The notes under the pieces were generated by a model. That model searched no databases and was not told where the DNA came from. It worked only from the letters and a program-made list of their open reading frames with translations. Shown piece after piece: positions 1 to 8,313 of a DNA stretch of 64,000 nucleotides (positions are counted from its first letter, which is position 1; every line of letters begins with the position of its first letter). Made by a program: the position numbers and the translations under genes. This DNA is from a virus, in the IMG/VR virus record IMGVR_UViG_3300024239_000014, positions 62,001-126,000 of that record, one strand, 5' to 3'.

Positions 1-1287
1 GTCCACTTCCAACGACCGAGTGGTCGGTAAGATATCTCCCTTGAGCCGGTATACCGGCTTCTTCTTTGACACGTCTTCTTCATAGACATGGTCACTAATG
101 TCGGTAACTACCAGCGTATTCATCGCTGTACCGACGTCACCGCGAGCGTATTCGAGATAGGTATCGCGCAGCGCGTTCATTCGCAACTCGGCGTTCCACG
201 CCATCATGGGCGGATTAACTTGTTCCGTCAGGCTAACACCGCCGACGTATTCCAAGCTTTCCGTTACCCCAGGGCGATGTACATAACGAGATCCATGTTC
301 ACAAAGATCAGAATAGTTCTTTGCTGACAAGGTCCCCGAGAGGTTGCCAACGAACGGCGAGCCGTAAAGGCCCTTAGCAATCGATTCCTGATACGCTCGA
401 ATGCAATCCAGTACAGGCTCAGGTTCCTTCAGGAACAAAACAGCGAAGCTGCCGCTAGATTGCACTTTACCGTGGTCTTCATCGTCCTTGCCGTGTTTAC
501 CGGTATAGTAGATGTGGCGACCATCGGGTGCCAAACGTGCTTGGTTCGACATAGTCGAGAAGTACCAAGCATTCTGGCAAAACAACCGGTTATAATCCGC
601 CTTGAAGTTCCAGTAACCTTTAGCCGGCTTATACGTTGTGACGGGCTCCAACAAACCCTTACTGGCCAAGATCAACCCACGAGTCGCTTGGTTATCGGCC
701 GTGTCGTTACCGAGATTGCCCGAATGCCCCATGACCCAATACATCTGAACCGGAACTTTCTTGTCATCGAGTTGTCCGACCAACCCGTAGATCTTTTTCC
801 AGTATTCGACATTCTGGACCGGGATACCACCACCCTTGCACCAGTTATTCTTCACCCACTTGTGCATGTGGTTCAGCGTACCTTCAAGGACGTACTTGCT
901 ATCGGCCGCAACGACCACCGAACGCACTTCATTTTCCAGTGCCACTGTCAGGGCTGAAATCATCCCTTCAAGTTCACCGATGTTATTCGTGCCGTTGGGT
1001 ACAGGTACATGGGAGTCTACCATGACCAACGGTTTGACCACCCTGGCACCCATGCTGATTAGTTCAGCCAGATTGTTTTCATCCACATAGCCGTGGGTGG
1101 TCGGCGTTTCTTTCTTGGCGGGTGGTTCTTTGACCAACACTTCCAATTCTTCGCCTGGACTTGTTGCGTAAATATACGCATGCAGACCACCGCCTGCCAT
1201 CGGCGGTGTCCACCGGCACCCGCCATCAGAATACGCCACCAAATGGAGCGTCTTCCCTGCTTCGAGTGCTTTTGTCAATTCGCTCAT
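1..1287 (-). CDS. RNase H-like protein with C-terminal extension (partial, runs off left edge)
   Basis: Open from an ATG at 1287 to the window edge (429 codons, no stop). The start is preceded by a GTGGAGC ribosome site. Residues ~15-205 look like an RNase HI fold: D21 in YSDGG, E105 in NNIGELEG, D129 in AADSKYV, and a final GHSGNLGNDTADNQ with H188 and D198, matching the D-E-D-D metal-binding set of the family. An insertion of about 45 residues (roughly 45-90) separates strand 1 from the E motif. About 225 further residues follow the nuclease domain and resemble nothing I recognise. Expected role: hydrolysis of RNA in RNA-DNA hybrids during phage replication. The family call is firm; the role of the extension is unknown. 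Confidence 0.8.
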   Translation of the reverse strand, partial: MSELTKALEAGKTLHLVAYSDGGCRWTPPMAGGGLHAYIYATSPGEELEVLVKEPPAKKETPTTHGYVDENNLAELISMGARVVKPLVMVDSHVPVPNGTNNIGELEGMISALTVALENEVRSVVVAADSKYVLEGTLNHMHKWVKNNWCKGGGIPVQNVEYWKKIYGLVGQLDDKKVPVQMYWVMGHSGNLGNDTADNQATRGLILASKGLLEPVTTYKPAKGYWNFKADYNRLFCQNAWYFSTMSNQARLAPDGRHIYYTGKHGKDDEDHGKVQSSGSFAVLFLKEPEPVLDCIRAYQESIAKGLYGSPFVGNLSGTLSAKNYSDLCEHGSRYVHRPGVTESLEYVGGVSLTEQVNPPMMAWNAELRMNALRDTYLEYARGDVGTAMNTLVVTDISDHVYEEDVSKKKPVYRLKGDILPTTRSLEVD

Positions 1288-1335
1288 GTAAAGCTCCACT
1301 GATTACGCCTACAGATTATCCGTCGACGTAAAGAC

Positions 1336-1818
1336 TTACCGGACACAAGTTTTCAACCAATCTTGATACGCCTTTGCCAGCGCAGCGTCGTAATCAATAA
1401 TGTGTTTCTTCAAGTCCAGTATGTAGTACTTCATGGCCAGGATAACTTCACGATCATCGCGAATATCTGACACCTTACCAATCACAGGCATCTGTGGCCG
1501 CTGTGGTGGTGTAAATTCCTTTGTACAGCTCATGCCGGCAGCTTGGGGTGGGGTGACAACCTTAGGAGTCGGCAAAGGTTCTATGGCCACGCGGTGGCGT
1601 TTCAGGTAATCGATGTAAGCATCCAGCTCAGCGACGTAAGCGGCGCTTTCATCGTGGTAATAAGTACCTTCAGGCAAACCTTCATTGGAAACTGGGACTG
1701 GGGGTGATAACAATTCGGCAGGATAAGCCGTATCAACTTGGCGATAATCAACGTGACTCTGAGGAGACAGTGTACAACCGGAGAGAAGAGCGATCGCAGC
1801 AAGAATAACAGCTTTCAT
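1336..1818 (-). CDS. Probable outer-membrane lipoprotein, candidate o-spanin
   Basis: 160 residues beginning MKAVILAAIALLSGC, a lipoprotein signal with lipobox LSGC, so the mature protein should start at C15 and be lipid-anchored. The ATG overlaps the stop of the upstream gene by 4 bases (ATGA), which couples translation. The mature part is Pro-rich in the middle (around residues 97-125), then helical, with Cys near residue 113 and near the C-terminus (KTCVR). Paired with an upstream TM-plus-coiled-coil protein, the arrangement resembles a separate-gene spanin pair (inner-membrane i-spanin, outer-membrane o-spanin). However, 160 residues is long for an o-spanin and a clearer spanin pair lies at 18745-19384. 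An alternative is a superinfection-exclusion or envelope lipoprotein. Confidence 0.5.
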   Translation of the reverse strand: MKAVILAAIALLSGCTLSPQSHVDYRQVDTAYPAELLSPPVPVSNEGLPEGTYYHDESAAYVAELDAYIDYLKRHRVAIEPLPTPKVVTPPQAAGMSCTKEFTPPQRPQMPVIGKVSDIRDDREVILAMKYYILDLKKHIIDYDAALAKAYQDWLKTCVR

Positions 1819-2360
1819 TTGGCACCTTCGGTCAATTCGTTGTACACGTCCGCACCGACCCCTTTCTTCTTAGGCGTCGAAGGAGTGGTTGTTGTGCAGA
1901 GCTTGCGCTTACGGAGTTCTGCTTCCATGCGAGCATTATCGCTCACCAGGATTGACAGATCCTGATTCATTTTGGCGTTTTCCAAAAGCGCCGTGCTCAA
2001 TTCACGTTCTTTATCTTCCAGCTCGAGTTCGAGCTCACGCGACTTAGTTTCATGCGCATCAGCTCTAAGTACCGTGGCTTCGAACTTTCCTCTCAACTCG
2101 GTGTACTTTTCGGTTTGTTCGTGAAGCTGCGTCTGTAGGCGTTCTTGCTGGAGCTTAGCCTCACTGCTTGCTTCCAACAGATTCACCTTTTCAAAGAAGT
2201 ACCAGGCGCCACTGGCGATGATGATGGCAATCAGGGTGGTGACTACCGGCATCAGTCTGTTCTTGGTGCGCCCGGCATTGGGGTACGCATCGGATGAATA
2301 AATCTCACTTACGTAAGCCTTAACCGCGGGCACCCACTTGAGAAACGCAAAAATATCCAT
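1815..2360 (-). CDS. Inner-membrane coiled-coil protein, candidate i-spanin
   Basis: 181 residues from the ATG at 2360 (MDIFAFLKW), chosen because a GAGG site lies about 10 bases upstream; a longer reading from 2429 has no such site and overlaps the divergent side. The first ~34 residues are cytoplasmic and basic-ended. A single hydrophobic segment (VVTTLIAIIIASGAWYFF, ~38-55) is followed by a ~95-residue coiled coil rich in E, L, Q and K, then a Thr/Pro/Lys tail. This N-in, C-out topology with a periplasmic coiled coil is what an i-spanin needs. The 4-base overlap with the lipoprotein gene supports a pair. No sequence homology is claimed. Confidence 0.5.
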   Translation of the reverse strand: MDIFAFLKWVPAVKAYVSEIYSSDAYPNAGRTKNRLMPVVTTLIAIIIASGAWYFFEKVNLLEASSEAKLQQERLQTQLHEQTEKYTELRGKFEATVLRADAHETKSRELELELEDKERELSTALLENAKMNQDLSILVSDNARMEAELRKRKLCTTTTPSTPKKKGVGADVYNELTEGAK

Positions 2361-2476
2361 AGGCGTGCCCTCATGGTATGGTTTTAAGTAGTTCAGCCCA
2401 TATAAAATCGAGCCATTTGTGCGAGTCATGGGTACAACTTACTGTTATCGATTCCGGGTGCATAAGCGAGGAACAC

Positions 2477-3877
2477 ATGATCACCGGCTTCATCCAATAT
2501 ACATCATTGCACGACCATGTTTCAGGTAACGTGGCCGTCTTGGGCGAACTGTCTGAATACAGCGCCACATACGCCATCGAGAACACCGTTCACGATATTC
2601 CCGCTACCTATCCGGGGATTCAGTTTGTCTCGTTCCGCAACCGTGGCCGGATCACCAATCCGGTACCCGCCGCGCCAACGTACGATCAGGTAAACCGCAT
2701 CCTTCAGATCGCTCACTGGATCTATGAAGAAGCGTCCGGCGGGTTCTTTACCGACGACCGTACAACCGCACTCCAGGCCTTCATGGCTGAATTTGATGCA
2801 GTGGGTACGGAATTCTCCATTGGTCAGATGGTGACCAACGGCAGCATTTATATGCCGGAATGGGTCTCCTGGAAAAACGTCGTCGACGATGGTAGCGGTA
2901 ACATGATTCCGAGTACACCGTTTAAGGTGTGGCTCTGTGATCAATCATTCCGTAACCAGTACAGCCAGTACGACATCGCGTTTGTCCCACCGGTCGCCAA
3001 CCTTGATGTACTCCACGGTTCCCGTACCCAGGTGCAAACCGCCCTGGGCGCCAAGACCATGGCACAGCTGATGCGTGACATCAAAGCCATCAAGAACAAG
3101 AACCCTGATACCGAGGTACAGACCCTCGAATACGAATGGGTCGATAAACTCGACCCTACCTTCAAGATCATGACCAATTGGTCGGTGATCATCTGGGGTG
3201 CAGCTGCGTTTAACGAAGACATCATCCGCGACGAGATGATGGAGTATATCCTGGATAACTCCACTTTCCCGCGGTCTGAATGGGAAGCAGTTCTTCCGGA
3301 CATGTTTGTGTCGACGGAGTTCCTCTTCGTTCCGAATTGGGACCAATACGCTATCCCAAACCAGACACTCCAGACAGGGATCTATTCGCCACTGGCTAAG
3401 CCGGGCGAGCTGGAGTTGCTTGGTGTTAAAGGGATGCCAGCGCTGTCGGAAGCACATCGTTCAGCGTACTTGCGTGCCGGGGTACACCCGTACCGCAGTA
3501 TTGGTTTTGTGGTTTGCGGCGGTGAACGCAATCTCAACGCTGTGTACGATTTTTCAGCCAAGTTCCCTGACTACTTCACCGTGCAGTCCACCACCCACGT
3601 CGACTTCAACCGCATGAGCCCTTCAACCCAGCAATGGTACATGAAGTTCAGCCAGGCGCTTAATGAAGCCGAGAAGATGGACGAGTCGTCAGAAGTCCCA
3701 CAAGGCTTTTCGCGTCTGACCCGTAACAACCTTTACTACATCAGCTTCAACTTCGAGCGCGTGCAGTATCTGGTGTTGCTCAAGAAGGGTCAGTCGGCCG
3801 ATACGCCCATCCCATCCGACTTCACCGGTTGGCTGCGCGTTGATGGGACGTGGGTACAGCATACCTCCGGGGGTTAA
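2477..3877 (+). CDS. Unknown protein, probable virion structural component
   Basis: 466 residues from the ATG at 2477 (MITGFIQYTSLHD), preceded by GCGAGGA; earlier in-frame starts lie inside the divergent promoter space. No signal peptide or membrane segment is seen. The protein is mixed alpha/beta, with acidic and aromatic patches and several FVPNWDQYAIP-type loops. It is followed after 3 bases by another plus-strand gene and the two share a unit ending at a terminator. The size and composition, together with the baseplate spike downstream on the same strand, suggest a virion or baseplate protein. I do not recognise the family. Confidence 0.5.
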   Translation: MITGFIQYTSLHDHVSGNVAVLGELSEYSATYAIENTVHDIPATYPGIQFVSFRNRGRITNPVPAAPTYDQVNRILQIAHWIYEEASGGFFTDDRTTALQAFMAEFDAVGTEFSIGQMVTNGSIYMPEWVSWKNVVDDGSGNMIPSTPFKVWLCDQSFRNQYSQYDIAFVPPVANLDVLHGSRTQVQTALGAKTMAQLMRDIKAIKNKNPDTEVQTLEYEWVDKLDPTFKIMTNWSVIIWGAAAFNEDIIRDEMMEYILDNSTFPRSEWEAVLPDMFVSTEFLFVPNWDQYAIPNQTLQTGIYSPLAKPGELELLGVKGMPALSEAHRSAYLRAGVHPYRSIGFVVCGGERNLNAVYDFSAKFPDYFTVQSTTHVDFNRMSPSTQQWYMKFSQALNEAEKMDESSEVPQGFSRLTRNNLYYISFNFERVQYLVLLKKGQSADTPIPSDFTGWLRVDGTWVQHTSGG

Positions 3878-3880
3878 TAG

Positions 3881-4492
3881 ATGCCAAGACGGACACCGCC
3901 ACTCAATACCGTTGGTCGGTATGAGCTTAATACACCCTGGCTGGCACAAACAACAAAGGTCTACACCTGTAAGGCCATTCGTACGTTTGACGACCTGCGG
4001 GCCCGTTCGATTGATCCGTTCAAATTTGCGTATCAACCTTACGGCGCCACTGACTCGGTTTACCAATCAGACCTGACTGAACGGGCAGCAATCGTTACCC
4101 TGATGTCGGCTGATGGCGAAATCATTTACGTACCAGATACACAGATTGTTAGTTACCCGAACATGGGTGATTATCATTATCGCCATCTGGTCTTGAGTGT
4201 TTCGCTCGGTGCCGTGCCTGATTCGTTGTCACTCGAGTGGTTGATGGAACAAATCAGTGAAACTACGCGATTGACCGTAGGGATCACTCCTGCGGTGAAC
4301 TTGCATGAAGCGCTGGTGCGTGATGCCATCGACCCAGTCGAACACGAGCAAATCCAAGCAGCCCGTGCTGCGGCGATTACCAACACCGTGACCTACAAGG
4401 CTCAGGTCGAAACCCTGACTCGAGTAGTGAACGAGCAAGCCGCTCGGTTGGCCGCATACGAGCAAAAGATGCGCGACGAAGGCCTACTGTAA
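3881..4492 (+). CDS. Unknown protein with C-terminal coiled coil
   Basis: 203 residues, starting 3 bases after the preceding stop, with a GGGGG stretch as ribosome site. Residues 1-140 look beta-rich (for example DGEIIYVPDTQIVSYP). Residues ~150-200 form a heptad-like Ala/Gln/Val helix (AAITNTVTYKAQVETLTRVV), suggesting oligomerisation through a C-terminal coiled coil. It is co-transcribed with the 466-residue gene upstream, so the two products probably act together, plausibly in the virion. No enzymatic motif is seen. Confidence 0.5.
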   Translation: MPRRTPPLNTVGRYELNTPWLAQTTKVYTCKAIRTFDDLRARSIDPFKFAYQPYGATDSVYQSDLTERAAIVTLMSADGEIIYVPDTQIVSYPNMGDYHYRHLVLSVSLGAVPDSLSLEWLMEQISETTRLTVGITPAVNLHEALVRDAIDPVEHEQIQAARAAAITNTVTYKAQVETLTRVVNEQAARLAAYEQKMRDEGLL

Positions 4493-4504
4493 CCAAAAAA
4501 AAAA

Positions 4505-4530
4505 GAGCCCAGGGATTTACCCCTGGGCTC
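4505..4530 (-). terminator. Rho-independent terminator between convergent genes
   Basis: Perfect 10-bp stem GAGCCCAGGG/CCCTGGGCTC around a 6-base loop. A run of ten A lies on its left (4495-4504), so transcripts from the right (minus strand) meet a hairpin followed by ten U. The plus-strand side lacks a U tract but may also stop here. Confidence 0.85.
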
Positions 4531-4538
4531 TATGCCGT

Positions 4539-5036
4539 TTACCAAGGGTCTTTGACGACCTGAACTTTCGGCTTCGGTGCCATGGGACGCAACACCGAAC
4601 AATGCATCGGCAAGTGGTTCAGGATGATCTTGCTGACACAGCTACCTTGCAGCGAATCGCACTCGCGTGTCCAACGGGCAGCGTAATCGTACGCTTCTTC
4701 GCGCTCGATGTCGCATTCGGCCAATTGCCGGTACGCTTGATCCACGTAGTCGTAAATCAAACGATCACTGGGATACTGGAGCACAAACCCTTGGTTACCG
4801 GCCACACACCACTTGAGGAAACTGATACAATCAATGTGGTATACCAGTTGTACGATTTTCCCACTGATCATCGCATCGTTGATCTCCTTGCGGAAATCAT
4901 GGTGGGAACGCGATGCATCGTAACGGATAATCGCCACTTCACGGTTTCCGATGCGAGTACGTTCCATGCCAGGCCAAACTACCATCAGGTAGGGTTTCAG
5001 TGTGCTGGTGGTCTGTGTAATCTTAGTCGCTTTCAT
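4539..5036 (-). CDS. Unknown protein, Cys-containing
   Basis: 165 residues from the ATG at 5036, preceded by AAGGACC. The product has a beta-rich first half (YLMVVWPGMERTRIGNREV) and a helical middle with seven Cys residues spread through the chain, including CISFLKWC and ECD. The Cys spacing does not form an obvious zinc ribbon. The gene lies just downstream of the Rad50-like gene on the same strand but behind that gene's terminator. Function is not recognised. Confidence 0.55.
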   Translation of the reverse strand: MKATKITQTTSTLKPYLMVVWPGMERTRIGNREVAIIRYDASRSHHDFRKEINDAMISGKIVQLVYHIDCISFLKWCVAGNQGFVLQYPSDRLIYDYVDQAYRQLAECDIEREEAYDYAARWTRECDSLQGSCVSKIILNHLPMHCSVLRPMAPKPKVQVVKDPW

Positions 5037-5117
5037 GTGTCGGGGTCCTTTTTATTGTTGGCGGCGGAGATTCACAGAGAGGATATAGGTCTGAGAATCC
5101 GTCGATTCGGGAATAAA

Positions 5118-5137
5118 GAGAGCCCCGAAGGGCTCTC
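5118..5137 (-). terminator. Rho-independent terminator after the Rad50-like gene
   Basis: Hairpin GAGAGCCC-CGAA-GGGCTCTC (8-bp stem, stable tetraloop) followed on the minus strand by TTTATTCC. It overlaps the last bases of the upstream stop codon, so transcription ends immediately after the gene. Confidence 0.75.
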
Positions 5138-7607
5138 ATTCGATTTTCACGTGCTTGTTGTGCTGACGGGGTACGTGAATGTTCTCGCCGTCGATTACGC
5201 AGATTTCTGCATTCTCCATGGCAGCGTGTGTGGAGGCATAATGCGAAATGTAAAAGCACTGTGACGCTTTACCCATATCCACATAGTCCTTTACAAACGC
5301 CAGTACTGCTGAACGATGGGTCTCATCGAAAGAAGCACCGAGTTCATCCAAGTACAACGGCCAGTCGGTATGTTTCAAATACAGACCTACCGTCAGCTTA
5401 AATGCAAAGTCAATGACATCGCGTTGTGCTTCAGAGCCGCACGACACGTCAGGCGCCGTGTAACGTTCATCTGCCATTTCAATGGGGAAGTTGTAGTCCA
5501 ATTCACCGTCTTGTAAACCACACGGCAGTACCCGTAACGGGTACGTCCAAATGCGTTCCAAGATTTGGTTCATCTTTTCTACAAAGCAACCAATGAATCC
5601 GGAGATCTGTTCAGCAATCAACCCGTCTGTGGGAGAAAGCTCATCGAGCAGTTTCGCATATGCCACCTCCTGGGCCTTCAGTGATACCACAGAGGCATCG
5701 AGGTCTTTGACAATACCGATAGCTACCTTCTGTTGTCCCAAGCGGTTAACGAGCACACCAAGCTGGTTGTGGTGTCCTTCAATACAGCGCTCAATCGCCA
5801 GGTTTCGGAGTTCGCGTAACTTACCATCCAGGTAGTCGGCCACTTCTTTTTTGGTAACATTGACCGAGGTCTGGTTCTGTGACATTAACCGGAAGTTAGT
5901 GGCAATGTCTCCCCAGTAACGTTCCTCTTGCTGTAACTGTTCCAGAAGTTTAGTCTTCTCTTCAATCCCAGCATGTAGCGCATGTCCACGATCACTGACA
6001 TTATTCACGTCCTGATCATTGACCGCGTCGAGTCGAGCAATGGTTTCCTCGATTTCAGCAATGCGAGCCTTGAGTTGCTCACGGCGGTGTTCATTGATTA
6101 GCGCCACCTTCCATTGATGCACAACAGAAACCAATGACCGAGGAGAACAGAACGGGAATCCGCGTTCTGCCATGTAATCCCACAACCCACGATGGAGTGG
6201 GAAGCTGCGGCAGTAACCGCGCATTTCCGTTAACGCACCTTCAAATGCCACCTGAGCTTCAGCTAACCGCTTCTTCTCACCGAGTAGGGTTTCTAATTCA
6301 GTCACCTTTACCTTGGCGTTATCAAGAAACTCACCTAGTTGTTGGAGTTCGTTAGGTCGCATACCTACGATAAACCGGTGATTGCAGTTAGGACAAGTTT
6401 CGGCCTTTGCTGTTTCCAGCGTGTCAATGCGGATTGATGCTCGTCCCGACTGATCCCGTAACTTGATTAGTTGCATTTCCAACGATTCGATTTCCTGTCG
6501 AGTCGCTTCGATGCTACTGCGATCAAACCCGCCAGTACCGCTGGTGGGGTCTGGCATGTGCGTAAGAATATCGCACACTTTCATTGCCAGATTATCCAAC
6601 CCGTCTTCTTCGATGGCCATGCGGATTTGGTCGGGATACTTGAAGCGAGAATCCTGAGGAATTTGAGCCAACTCAGACGACAACTCGATTAAGCTCGCCT
6701 TTAATCCCTCCTTGTTCTCACCTTTGGTGCGGGCGATTTCAGCCATCTTCTTTTCGAGGTGGCCGTATTCTTCCAGCATCTGATCACGCAGTGCTGTCGT
6801 GGCTGCAATTCGCTTACCAACAGCGATGCGCTGTCCATCGATTTCTTCGTAACTGGCGCCGACCTTAGCGACAGTTTCACCGTTACCAAGCACACCCTTA
6901 GACTTTGTCGCAATGACATCAAGGAGATATGACAGGTAATCGTCACTCAGTTCCTGATTGGTCTGTGATAAATCACGGTTGGCCATCAAGACATTGAGTT
7001 CATCTTGCAGTAGGGTGACCTGTGTTTCCAGTGCCCGGTATTCTTCTTCCGGCATGAGTTTGGACGTTTCGCTTGCTAGCCGTCCTTCGGCGTGTTTGCG
7101 TGCACCAATCACATCGCGATACTGCGTCCGGAGTTTATTGTAGACACCTAGGGCGTAGCTTAAGTCAACCGGACAAAGTTCGGTGAATAGTTCGCGTCGC
7201 TTTGCCACTGACATGTGCTGAAACGTTACGGTACCGTTAAGCAAATCCAAGATGGTTGGTGTCAACCCGAAATAGCGCTTTACCAGTTCACGTTGGACAG
7301 TTGCTGTACCACCTTGGTTGAGCTGAACACCGTCGCACCAGAACTCGTGTTTCATCGTTGACTTGTTGATGCTCTTGATGATGTATTCTTGGCCGTTGTG
7401 TTCAATGACAACTTCCTTACCACCCATTGGGGCATAAGCGTTACTGTCAGCTGGCATCGGACTGAGTTCTTTGAGTACACTGGATTTGCCGCAACCATTT
7501 CTTCCTAGGATAACCTGGAGTGGCGAGGTGAAGGTAGCCGACAAATTACGGATGTTAGCCAATGCCAAGCGTCTGAATCCCTTGACCTGAAAAGACTTAA
7601 TGCGCAT
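5136..7607 (-). CDS. Rad50/SbcC-like recombination ATPase (T4 gp46-type)
   Basis: 823 residues. An N-terminal ATPase half carries Walker A GRNGCGKS (35-42). A long coiled coil (~170-690) is interrupted near residue 404 by CPNC, the zinc-hook CxxC that dimerises Rad50-type proteins. The C-terminal half holds an ABC signature-like SCGSEAQRD (~722) and Walker B LYLDELGASFDETHR (~750). This architecture is that of SbcC/Rad50/gp46, the ATPase subunit of the Mre11-type DNA-end-processing nuclease. The expected role is recombination-dependent replication and end resection. The nuclease partner (SbcD/gp47) is not seen in this window. The start at 7607 follows directly from a divergent intergenic region of about 100 bases. 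Confidence 0.9.
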   Translation of the reverse strand: MRIKSFQVKGFRRLALANIRNLSATFTSPLQVILGRNGCGKSSVLKELSPMPADSNAYAPMGGKEVVIEHNGQEYIIKSINKSTMKHEFWCDGVQLNQGGTATVQRELVKRYFGLTPTILDLLNGTVTFQHMSVAKRRELFTELCPVDLSYALGVYNKLRTQYRDVIGARKHAEGRLASETSKLMPEEEYRALETQVTLLQDELNVLMANRDLSQTNQELSDDYLSYLLDVIATKSKGVLGNGETVAKVGASYEEIDGQRIAVGKRIAATTALRDQMLEEYGHLEKKMAEIARTKGENKEGLKASLIELSSELAQIPQDSRFKYPDQIRMAIEEDGLDNLAMKVCDILTHMPDPTSGTGGFDRSSIEATRQEIESLEMQLIKLRDQSGRASIRIDTLETAKAETCPNCNHRFIVGMRPNELQQLGEFLDNAKVKVTELETLLGEKKRLAEAQVAFEGALTEMRGYCRSFPLHRGLWDYMAERGFPFCSPRSLVSVVHQWKVALINEHRREQLKARIAEIEETIARLDAVNDQDVNNVSDRGHALHAGIEEKTKLLEQLQQEERYWGDIATNFRLMSQNQTSVNVTKKEVADYLDGKLRELRNLAIERCIEGHHNQLGVLVNRLGQQKVAIGIVKDLDASVVSLKAQEVAYAKLLDELSPTDGLIAEQISGFIGCFVEKMNQILERIWTYPLRVLPCGLQDGELDYNFPIEMADERYTAPDVSCGSEAQRDVIDFAFKLTVGLYLKHTDWPLYLDELGASFDETHRSAVLAFVKDYVDMGKASQCFYISHYASTHAAMENAEICVIDGENIHVPRQHNKHVKIE

Positions 7608-7711
7608 GGAATTTACCCAAAACTGCCGTGTTATACATAGAGTAGTTTACCGTGTATTAGTTTACAGAGATCTTATCCGTATAGTGCAGCCTACTCATTT
7701 TGGAGTTATAC

Positions 7712-8296
7712 ATGGGTACTTTTTCTACTGTTTCGGTTGGAAATGACTTGGAGTTACCGCACTACACCCATGCCAATAACCCCATTGTGACGGCTTTGGC
7801 AGAAGACCCGCTTGCCGCGGCACTTTTCACGTCCTGCATTAACAACGATGATCCAGCCGGATCGTTCGTCGAGGCAATCAACACCCTCTTTGCTGAAGGA
7901 CTACTGAAGTACCGTTGGTTCGGTTGTAATGTCGACCTCGTGCGCGCTGCCGTGCTTTCTTTGCTGTATCGTCCGGAACACCCACTTTACCGGTCCCGGT
8001 ACATGATGCTTGAGGTATATCCGCCCACACCACTCAAGTGGCTCTTGGGTCAACGCTTGCAGGTTAGTGAGTTTTGCCATATCAATCTTCCACTGCCGCC
8101 CAGCGCTGACATCCGATACGTCCTAAGGACTTTCTGGAGTCAAAATAGCAAGCACATTGAATCCCTGTACGATGTTGGTATTCCCAAGGCTATCGTCGGT
8201 GATCTGGTGCGGGTAATGGCTTACCTATCTACCGGTTACGTACCTGATGTGTACGTGGCTGTAGCGGACAACGAACTTGTTGTCACGCTGAAATAA
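7712..8296 (+). CDS. Unknown protein upstream of the baseplate spike
   Basis: 194 residues from the ATG at 7712, with TGGAG 7 bases upstream; a TTG at 7700 is in frame but overlaps this ribosome site and is unlikely. The chain is mostly helical with aromatic and Leu-rich stretches (MMLEVYPPTPLKWLLGQRLQ). No signal peptide. It ends 17 bases before the spike gene and is probably co-transcribed with it, suggesting a tail or baseplate role such as an assembly factor. This is inference from position only. Confidence 0.5.
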   Translation: MGTFSTVSVGNDLELPHYTHANNPIVTALAEDPLAAALFTSCINNDDPAGSFVEAINTLFAEGLLKYRWFGCNVDLVRAAVLSLLYRPEHPLYRSRYMMLEVYPPTPLKWLLGQRLQVSEFCHINLPLPPSADIRYVLRTFWSQNSKHIESLYDVGIPKAIVGDLVRVMAYLSTGYVPDVYVAVADNELVVTLK

Positions 8297-8313
8297 CCTT
8301 CCTCGAGGTCTGT

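Noticed and set aside
460-957. Plus-strand frames in the first 1.3 kb
   Set aside because: They oppose the minus-strand RNase H-like gene, whose catalytic motifs are all readable; no ribosome sites.
4602-5264. 220-residue plus-strand frame
   Set aside because: It is antisense to the 165-residue gene and the 3' end of the Rad50-like gene and crosses a terminator.
7608-7711. Phage-specific early promoters in the divergent region (TTATAC, TTTACC repeats)
   Set aside because: Suggestive AT-rich elements (GTTATACAT occurs twice) but spacing and consensus do not fit a known promoter, and one copy lies on the ribosome site.
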